From: Burkholderiaceae bacterium
Lineage (GTDB): Bacteria; Pseudomonadota; Gammaproteobacteria; Burkholderiales; Burkholderiaceae_D
Direction: 5' to 3'
DNA: 64,000 nt
NCBI GenBank assembly: GCA_030158675.1
Contig: JAOASL010000020.1
Coordinates: 1 to 64,000, forward strand
The notes below the pieces were generated by a model, which worked only from the letters and a program-made list of their open reading frames with translations, ran no database searches and was not told where the DNA came from. A program made the position numbers and the translations under genes. Below are positions 58,501 through 64,000 of this stretch, in pieces. How positions within the stretch are numbered: the first letter of the stretch is position 1; each line of letters opens with the position of its first letter.

Positions 58501-59958
58501 ATGATCTCAGCGTTTCTGCCCCGTGCGGGTGAAACAGCGGCCGACCGGCTGGAACTCAGTACCCTGCCCTCGGTCGATGCCCTGCTCAATCATCCCGAAC
58601 TGCAGCTTTCCATCGCCGCGCATGGACGCGGCCTGGTGAAACGCGCCATCCAGCGATCGCTGGCGGCCGTGCGCAACTCACTCGCTGCGGCCCAGCCGGT
58701 CGTCCTCAATCGCACGGATCTGATGCAGCGGATCACGCTCCAGATCGATGCCGAGCGCCTGCCCGCACTGCGCCGCGTCTTCAACCTGACCGGCACGGTC
58801 ATCCATACCAACCTCGGGCGCAGCCCGCTGCCCGACGTCGCCATTGATGCGCTGGTCAGTGCGGCACGCCATCCGGTCACCATCGAATACGATCTGGACA
58901 GCGGCGAACGCGGCGAGCGTGACCATCTGACCGAGCAATTGCTGTGCGAACTGACCGGCGCCGAGGCGGCGACTGTCGTCAACAACAATGCCGCCGCCGT
59001 GCTGCTGGTGCTGGCTGCGCTGGGCGCCGGCCGCGAAGTGCCGATCTCGCGCGGTGAGCTGATCGAGATCGGCGGCTCGTTCCGCATTCCCGACATCATG
59101 GCGATGGCCGGCTGCAAGCTGGTCGAGGTCGGCACCACCAACCGCACCCACCTGAAAGACTATGCTCAGGCGATCAATGAGAACACCGCGATGCTGGCGC
59201 GCATCCATGCATCGAATTACGCCATCGTCGGCTTCACCGCCGCCGCCACGGAACAAGAGCTCGGCAAGCTGGCCGCAGAAAAAGGCCTGCCCTTCTACGT
59301 CGATCTGGGCAGCGGTGCGCTGGTATCGTTCGAGCGCTACGGCCTGCCGCACGAGATGCTGCCGCAGGAAAGCCTGCGTGCCGGCGCGACCGTCGTCAGC
59401 ATTTCTGGCGACAAACTGCTCGGTGGCCCGCAGGCCGGCCTCATTCTCGGCAGCCGCACTCTGATCGAAAAGATCCGCCGGCATCCGCTCAAGCGCGCGC
59501 TACGCTGCGACAAGCTCATCATGGGCGCACTGGAAGCGACGCTGCGCCTCTACCGTGACCACATCGACGATGCCCAGAAGCTGGCCGAACAACTGCCGCT
59601 GCTGCGGCTGCTGACCCGTCCCGCCGACGCCATTCACGCTGCGGGCGCACGCCTGCTCGGCCCGGTAGGCGGCGCATTCGGCACGCGTGCGGGTGTCACA
59701 CTGCAGGCATCGCGCAGCCAGATCGGCAGCGGCTCACTGCCGATCGACCGCCTCGACAGCTGGTCCCTGGTGATCACGCCCACGGGCAAGCGCAGCGGTC
59801 AGGCGACGGCATCCATCGCCGCCGCGCTGCGCCAGCTGCCGCTGCCCGTGATCGGTCGTGTAAAGGACGGCGCGATCTGGCTGGACCTGCGCACGCTCAG
59901 CGATGAGGCCGCGTTCGCCGCACAACTCCACCAACTTGCCCTACCCGCCATCGCATGA
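58501..59958 (+). CDS. selA: L-seryl-tRNA(Sec) selenium transferase
   Basis: PLP enzyme that turns seryl-tRNA(Sec) into selenocysteinyl-tRNA(Sec). The 485-aa protein starts [33 protein letters not shown]. It contains [21 protein letters not shown] and [14 protein letters not shown]; the PLP lysine is Lys305 in [14 protein letters not shown]. The frame is open further upstream, but that would overlap fdhE. Its stop overlaps the selB start (4 nt). Confidence 0.96.
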   Translation: MISAFLPRAGETAADRLELSTLPSVDALLNHPELQLSIAAHGRGLVKRAIQRSLAAVRNSLAAAQPVVLNRTDLMQRITLQIDAERLPALRRVFNLTGTVIHTNLGRSPLPDVAIDALVSAARHPVTIEYDLDSGERGERDHLTEQLLCELTGAEAATVVNNNAAAVLLVLAALGAGREVPISRGELIEIGGSFRIPDIMAMAGCKLVEVGTTNRTHLKDYAQAINENTAMLARIHASNYAIVGFTAAATEQELGKLAAEKGLPFYVDLGSGALVSFERYGLPHEMLPQESLRAGATVVSISGDKLLGGPQAGLILGSRTLIEKIRRHPLKRALRCDKLIMGALEATLRLYRDHIDDAQKLAEQLPLLRLLTRPADAIHAAGARLLGPVGGAFGTRAGVTLQASRSQIGSGSLPIDRLDSWSLVITPTGKRSGQATASIAAALRQLPLPVIGRVKDGAIWLDLRTLSDEAAFAAQLHQLALPAIA

Positions 59959-61898
59959 TCATCGGAACCGCCGGCCACATCGACCATGGAAAAACCGCGC
60001 TGGTACGCGCACTCACCGGCGTCGACACTGACCGCCTGAAGGAAGAAAAGGCGCGCGGCATCACGATTGAGCTGGGCTTCGCCTACCAAGCCATCGCCGC
60101 CGACGATCCCGACGGACCGCGGCTGGGCTTCGTCGACATGCCCGGCCATGAGCGTTTCATCCATACCATGCTGGCCGGTGCGACGGGCATCGCGATGGCA
60201 CTGCTGGTGGTCGCCGCCGACGATGGCGTGATGCCGCAGACACGCGAACACCTGCAGATACTGCAGCTATTGGATATCCGCCACGGCGCGATCGCGCTGA
60301 CCAAAACCGACAAGGTACCCGCTGAGCGGGTGGCCGAAGTCACTAACGAAATCCGTGCGCTGCTGGCCGGCACCTTCCTTGCGGATGCGCCGCTGTTTCC
60401 GTGCAGCGCCATCACCGGCGCCGGCATCGGCGAACTCAGGCAGTTCCTGCACGGCGCGGCGCGCGACTGGCATCAGCGCCACGCTGCGGAACCCGACGCG
60501 CAGCGCAATTTCCGGCTGGCAGTCGACCGCAGCTTTTCGATTGAAGGACGCGGCACCATCGTCACCGGCACCGTGCATGCGGGCACACTGGCAGTCGGCG
60601 ACACGATACGCATGCTGCCATCCACGCGCAATGAACGGCCGCTGACGGCGCGCGTGCGCGGCATGCATGCATTCAACCGCAAGGTCGAACAATGCGGGTC
60701 GGGCGAGCGCGTCGCGCTGAATCTGGCCGGCGTCGAGCGCAGCGAGATCCATCGGGGCGACTGGATCGTCGCTGACTCACTGAACCATCGCAGCGACCGC
60801 CTGAGCGTATCGCTGTCGCTGCTGCCTGACGCGAAACCCCTGAAGCACTGGAGCAGCGTGCATGTGCATGCGGGCTCCGCGCATACGCTGGCGCGCATCG
60901 CCTTGCTGGAAGGGGAACAGCTGGCGCCGGGCGCGCAGATGCTGGCAGAGCTGGCGCTCGAACTGCCGCTGCATCTGTGCCACGGCGACCGCATCGTGCT
61001 GCGCGATGCGTCGGCGCGGCAGACGCTGGGCGGCTGCGTGGTGCTTGATGTTTTCCCGCCATTGCGCGGCAAGCGCTCGGCCGAACGGCTTGCGCTGTTG
61101 CGAGCGCAACAGGACGCCTCCGACGCTAATGCACTGCAGGCCTTGCTGGCGACGGAAACGCGCGGCGTCAGCCTGTCGCAGTTCGCCGCCAACCGCAACC
61201 TGCTCAGCGGCGCATTGCCGGCGCTGCTGGCGGAGATTGTCGCGGTGCAGGTGTCGACCGGCGCGGGCGTGTATGCGTGCCTGCCAGCGCACTGGCAGGC
61301 GATGCGCCAGAAGATCGTCGACGAGATCGCTCGCTTTCATGAACGCGAGCCGGACAATGCCGGCGTCGAACGCGAGCGCCTGCGCCGCAAGTCCTTCCCG
61401 ACGCTGCCGGCCGAGGCATTCGCTGCCGTCCTGCAGAGCCTGATCGCCGATGCGGCCGTGGTCGCCGCGCAGGGACGCTTCGTCGCGCTGCCCACGCACA
61501 AGGTCGAATTCACACCGGCCGAGCGGGCGATCTGGGACACGGTGCTGCCGAAGCTGATGGATGAGCGATTCCAGCCGCCGCGCGTGCGTCCGCTGGCGCA
61601 GGCATTGGGTATCGATGAGCCGGAAATGCGCCGGCTGATGGGCAAATCGGCCAAGCTCGGCCATACCTATCGCGTCGCGCATGACCACTACTTCCTTGCG
61701 ATCGCTGTGAAAGAACTCGCCACGCATGTCGCCGCGCTGTGCGACGAACAGGGACTGGCGAAGGCGGCGCCGTTCCGCGACCGCATCGATACCGGCCGCA
61801 AGCTGGCGATTCAGATCCTGGAATTTTTCGACACCATCGGCTACACGCGCAGGCTCAAAGAGCACCATGTAATCCGGCAAGCGCAGATGTGGAGTTGA
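59955..61898 (+). CDS. selB: Selenocysteine-specific elongation factor SelB
   Basis: GTPase that brings Sec-tRNA(Sec) to UGA codons marked by a SECIS. The 647-aa protein has a G domain ([42 protein letters not shown]), EF-Tu-like domains II and III, and C-terminal winged-helix domains (from about residue 370) that bind the SECIS. The sequence ends IRQAQMWS. It begins 4 nt inside selA and ends 40 nt before the tRNA gene. Confidence 0.96.
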   Translation: MIIGTAGHIDHGKTALVRALTGVDTDRLKEEKARGITIELGFAYQAIAADDPDGPRLGFVDMPGHERFIHTMLAGATGIAMALLVVAADDGVMPQTREHLQILQLLDIRHGAIALTKTDKVPAERVAEVTNEIRALLAGTFLADAPLFPCSAITGAGIGELRQFLHGAARDWHQRHAAEPDAQRNFRLAVDRSFSIEGRGTIVTGTVHAGTLAVGDTIRMLPSTRNERPLTARVRGMHAFNRKVEQCGSGERVALNLAGVERSEIHRGDWIVADSLNHRSDRLSVSLSLLPDAKPLKHWSSVHVHAGSAHTLARIALLEGEQLAPGAQMLAELALELPLHLCHGDRIVLRDASARQTLGGCVVLDVFPPLRGKRSAERLALLRAQQDASDANALQALLATETRGVSLSQFAANRNLLSGALPALLAEIVAVQVSTGAGVYACLPAHWQAMRQKIVDEIARFHEREPDNAGVERERLRRKSFPTLPAEAFAAVLQSLIADAAVVAAQGRFVALPTHKVEFTPAERAIWDTVLPKLMDERFQPPRVRPLAQALGIDEPEMRRLMGKSAKLGHTYRVAHDHYFLAIAVKELATHVAALCDEQGLAKAAPFRDRIDTGRKLAIQILEFFDTIGYTRRLKEHHVIRQAQMWS

Positions 61899-61938
61899 AC
61901 AAACGTCCGTATAATTCCCGCTCGCTCTGAGCATGCAT

Positions 61939-62034
61939 GGAAGAGCTGCGCTTCCCGGTGGAACGGCAGGACTTCAAATCCTGAAGAGGTTGCCAGCAAT
62001 CTCTGGTGGGTTCGACTCCCACGCTCTTCCGCCA
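61939..62034 (+). tRNA. selC: tRNA-Sec (anticodon UCA)
   Basis: A 96-nt tRNA with an 8-bp acceptor stem (GGAAGAGC 61939-61946 with GCTCTTCC 62023-62030), G73 and encoded CCA. The anticodon loop CTTCAAA carries TCA at 61974-61976. The long variable arm (GAGGTTGC/GCAATCTC) and T arm GTGGG-TTCGACT-CCCAC are all as in bacterial tRNA-Sec. It lies between selB and a nitrate-reductase-associated gene and may be cut from the same transcript. Confidence 0.95.
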
Positions 62035-62050
62035 CTTCCCCCGGTCACCG

Positions 62051-62524
62051 ATGACTTCTGCTTTCGCTTCCGAAGGTTTTTATCCGTTCGAAGGTCCCGC
62101 CACCCTCAGCCTCGAGCTGATTCCATTATCAGTGCGGCACAAGCTCGACTGCGCGCAAGTGAAGCTGCATCTGCCGCAATGGCAGGCACTGAACGTGGAT
62201 GAACGCGCACAACTGGTGCGACACGCCTGCACATCGCCGGATGAAGTGCAGGCCTATTGCGCGCTACTCAATGAACTGATCGATCGACATCATGCAGTGC
62301 CGCCAACGCCGCATCCGCTGGAGGGCGATGAACCGTGGCGTGATCTGTCACGCTGGCCTGCGATGGTTGCGGATCAGTGCGGGAAACAGCAGCAGGTGCT
62401 GCCGCCGCTGGAACGCTGGAAGGCTCTCGGTGAGGCAGACCGGCATGCGCTGTTCGTGCTGGGAAGGTCGAAGCATTCGCAGCCGGAGTTCGTGGCGGCG
62501 ATGCGCTTGTTTTTCGGAGAATGA
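62051..62524 (+). CDS. Conserved nitrate-reductase-associated protein
   Basis: A 157-aa protein starting MTSAFASEGFYPFEGPATLSLELIPLSVRHKLD. The pattern CAQVKLHLPQWQAL, VDERAQLVRHACTSPDEVQ, and WKALGEADRHALFVLGRSKHSQPEFVAAM resembles the family annotated 'nitrate reductase associated protein', whose function is unknown. The ATG is 16 nt after selC and the gene is the last in the plus-strand block. Family assignment is from memory of the motif, not a search. Confidence 0.7.
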   Translation: MTSAFASEGFYPFEGPATLSLELIPLSVRHKLDCAQVKLHLPQWQALNVDERAQLVRHACTSPDEVQAYCALLNELIDRHHAVPPTPHPLEGDEPWRDLSRWPAMVADQCGKQQQVLPPLERWKALGEADRHALFVLGRSKHSQPEFVAAMRLFFGE

Positions 62525-62592
62525 GCGAGGAGTGAGCGGGGAATTGCAGCACGCGATGACAATCGCCGGACCCCTGCCCCTGGCTGCGCGGT

Positions 62593-62817
62593 TCAGGCCA
62601 GCAAGCCGCGATGCCCGTCGATCGCTTCACGCACAATAGGCATCAGCTCATCGGTGTCCTGAGTCGCCAGTCCCTCGACAATCGCCTGTCTCATGCGAGG
62701 CGCCCAGAATTTCTTCAGGTGCGACGCGATATCCGCCTTCGCCTGTTCGCGATCGGGCATGCTCTCGAAGAAGCTGCCGATCTGATTGGCCATCTTCACC
62801 AGGTTCCGGATATCCAT
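62593..62817 (-). CDS. fdsD: NAD-linked formate dehydrogenase delta subunit
   Basis: Small subunit of soluble formate dehydrogenases of the Cupriavidus type. The 74-aa product starts MDIRNLVKMANQIGSFFESMPDREQA and continues HLKKFWAPRMRQAIVEGL, the family's typical core. It sits immediately downstream of fdhD and fdsA, in the known fdsA-C-D order, with its start 4 nt after the fdhD stop. It converges on the membrane FDH block. Confidence 0.92.
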   Translation of the reverse strand: MDIRNLVKMANQIGSFFESMPDREQAKADIASHLKKFWAPRMRQAIVEGLATQDTDELMPIVREAIDGHRGLLA

Positions 62818-62821
62818 TGCC

Positions 62822-63658
62822 TCACTCCGTGTGCACGCGTTCCGGATGCGCATACACCACGTATGACGCATCACGCATGAATCCGATCAGGGTCAGGCCG
62901 GCCTGCTCGGCCAGCCGGACCGCAAAACTGGTCGGCGCCGAGATGGCCGCCACCACGCCTATATGCATCGCGGCCGCCTTCTGCACCATCTCGAAACTGG
63001 CGCGACTGGTAATGAGCAGCGAACCGCGCGCGAAATCCGTCTTTTGCCGAGACAGTGTACCGAGCAGTTTGTCGAGCGCGTTATGCCGTCCGACATCCTC
63101 ACGCACGCAGACCACTTCGCCGGCCTCATTCATCCATGCGGCCGCATGCGTTGCACCGCTCAATTGCTGCAGCGGCTGCAAGGCGTACATGGCCCGCATG
63201 CCACCGATCAGCTGCACCGGATCGACCGCATGCCGGTGCGCGACCGGCACAAGCGGTCGCACCACCTGATCGAGCGCTTCGGTGCCGCACAGGCCGCAGC
63301 CGGTGCGGCCCGTCAGATTGCGGCGGCGCTCCTTCAGCTTCAGGAAGCGCTCGGCCGCAATGTCAATATGCACCAGACGCCCTTCCGCGGTTTCTTCCAC
63401 TTCGCAGCCATAGAATTCCGACGGATCGCCGATGATGCCCTCGGTCAGCGAGAAGCCGAGCGCGAAATCTTCCAGGTCGGCTGGTGACGCCAGCATCACC
63501 ACATGGGAAATACCGTTGTACTCCAGCGCGACCGGCAATTCGACTGCCAGCACATCATCGGACGCCGACGACACACCATCGCGAAAGCGCCATACCGGCA
63601 CCTGCTTCAGGGTGTCGGCGCCATCGCTGAGCTCCGTCGTCTTCGGGTCGTGTCCCAT
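62822..63658 (-). CDS. fdhD: Sulfurtransferase FdhD (FdsC-type)
   Basis: Passes sulfur to the molybdenum cofactor of formate dehydrogenases, needed for their activity. The 278-aa product starts MGHDPKTTELSDG. The catalytic pair is Cys121 and Cys124 in TGRTGCGLCGTEAL. Family motifs are FALGFSLTEGII, VREDVGRHNALDKL and LLITSRASFEMVQKAA. As the fdsC member of an fds operon it may serve both the soluble and the membrane enzyme. Confidence 0.95.
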   Translation of the reverse strand: MGHDPKTTELSDGADTLKQVPVWRFRDGVSSASDDVLAVELPVALEYNGISHVVMLASPADLEDFALGFSLTEGIIGDPSEFYGCEVEETAEGRLVHIDIAAERFLKLKERRRNLTGRTGCGLCGTEALDQVVRPLVPVAHRHAVDPVQLIGGMRAMYALQPLQQLSGATHAAAWMNEAGEVVCVREDVGRHNALDKLLGTLSRQKTDFARGSLLITSRASFEMVQKAAAMHIGVVAAISAPTSFAVRLAEQAGLTLIGFMRDASYVVYAHPERVHTE

Positions 63659-63674
63659 GCAAAATCCAGTCAAT

Positions 63675-64000
63675 TCAGTCGCCGGACATGTCGGCCCGTG
63701 CCAATTCCAGCTGCTGCCGGTTGAAGCGCTGATAATTTTCCTGCCATTCCGAAGGCTGCGTGACCGGCATCACCTGCACTGCCGTCACCTTGTATTCCGG
63801 GCAGTTGGTGGCCCAGTCGGAATTGTCGGTGGTGATCACGTTCGCGCCCGACTCAGGGAAATGGAAGGTCGTGTACACCACGCCCGGCTGCACGTTCTCG
63901 GTGACGGTAGCGCGCAGCACCGTCTGACCTGAACGCGATTCGATGCCGACCCAGTCATCTGCGCGAATGCCGCGTTCTTCGGCATCGTGCGGATGAATTT
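63675..64000 (-). CDS. fdsA: NAD-dependent formate dehydrogenase alpha subunit, C-terminal part
   Basis: The frame runs off the right edge, so only the last 108 codons are present. The sequence starts at the edge IHPHDAEERGIRADDWVGIESRSGQ and continues VQPGVVYTTFHFPESGANVITTDNSDW and CPEYKVTAVQV. This is the molybdopterin dinucleotide-binding end of the FdsA/FdhF family. Whether the active-site residue is Cys or Sec lies outside the window. Followed by fdhD 16 nt after the stop. Confidence 0.9.
   Translation of the reverse strand, partial: IHPHDAEERGIRADDWVGIESRSGQTVLRATVTENVQPGVVYTTFHFPESGANVITTDNSDWATNCPEYKVTAVQVMPVTQPSEWQENYQRFNRQQLELARADMSGD

Noticed and set aside
61939-62034. selC as an integration site of a genomic island
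   Set aside because: selC is a known island target in enterobacteria, but here the next gene starts 16 nt later and there is no integrase or duplicated tRNA end in view.

Overview
The window looks like a chromosomal segment of a Gram-negative betaproteobacterium, most likely order Burkholderiales and possibly an Oxalobacteraceae-type genome. This rests on the high-GC sequence, the complete lipid A/BamA cluster, the divergent ppsA/ppsR pair, the ratA-rnfH/smpB divergence, and the fdsA-fdhD-fdsD gene order. No database search was possible, so the taxonomic placement is inference from gene content and order.

Positions 1-10,200 hold purine synthesis (guaA, guaB), ratA-rnfH diverging from smpB, PEP synthase (ppsA) diverging from its regulator ppsR, an unrecognised 306-aa protein and an rRNA methyltransferase. 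Positions 9,400-24,800 are one long, almost unbroken minus-strand envelope and translation block: SpoU methyltransferase, rnhB, lpxB, lpxA, fabZ, lpxD, skp, bamA, rseP, dxr, cdsA, uppS, frr, pyrH, tsf, rpsB. Intrinsic terminators separate rpsB from tsf and tsf from pyrH. Positions 25,160-29,350 run on the plus strand: map, glnD and an RluF-type pseudouridine synthase. Positions 29,400-39,150 return to the minus strand: a Res-Xre toxin-antitoxin pair, def, galU, ligA, zipA and smc, with one small plus-strand ORF between zipA and smc.

Positions 39,300-42,930 carry lysine/peptidoglycan precursor genes: dapC, dapD, a YffB/Spx-like gene and dapE. Positions 42,990-52,460 are the most accessory-looking part. 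Two large ankyrin-type proteins of unknown role (613 and about 742 aa) flank prmB, an ABC-F ATPase (yheS-like), a chorismate-lyase-like gene and a CoA transferase.

Positions 52,790-62,520 form a formate/selenium island: a Tat-exported, selenocysteine-containing formate dehydrogenase (alpha subunit read through an in-frame UGA), its beta and gamma subunits, fdhE, selA, selB, the tRNA-Sec gene selC, and a nitrate-reductase-associated protein. Pointing towards it from the right edge are fdsD, fdhD and the C-terminal end of the alpha subunit of a second formate dehydrogenase, the soluble NAD-linked type. SelA, SelB and selC supply the UGA decoding needed by the membrane enzyme. FdhE and FdhD serve formate dehydrogenase maturation. 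The selenophosphate synthetase selD is not in the window.

I found no CRISPR array, prophage, insertion sequence, rRNA gene or biosynthetic cluster. The candidates for something undescribed are the two ankyrin proteins (one with a basic, nuclear-localisation-like tail), the unrecognised protein at 8.3-9.2 kb, and several strong hairpins in leaders and intergenic regions.
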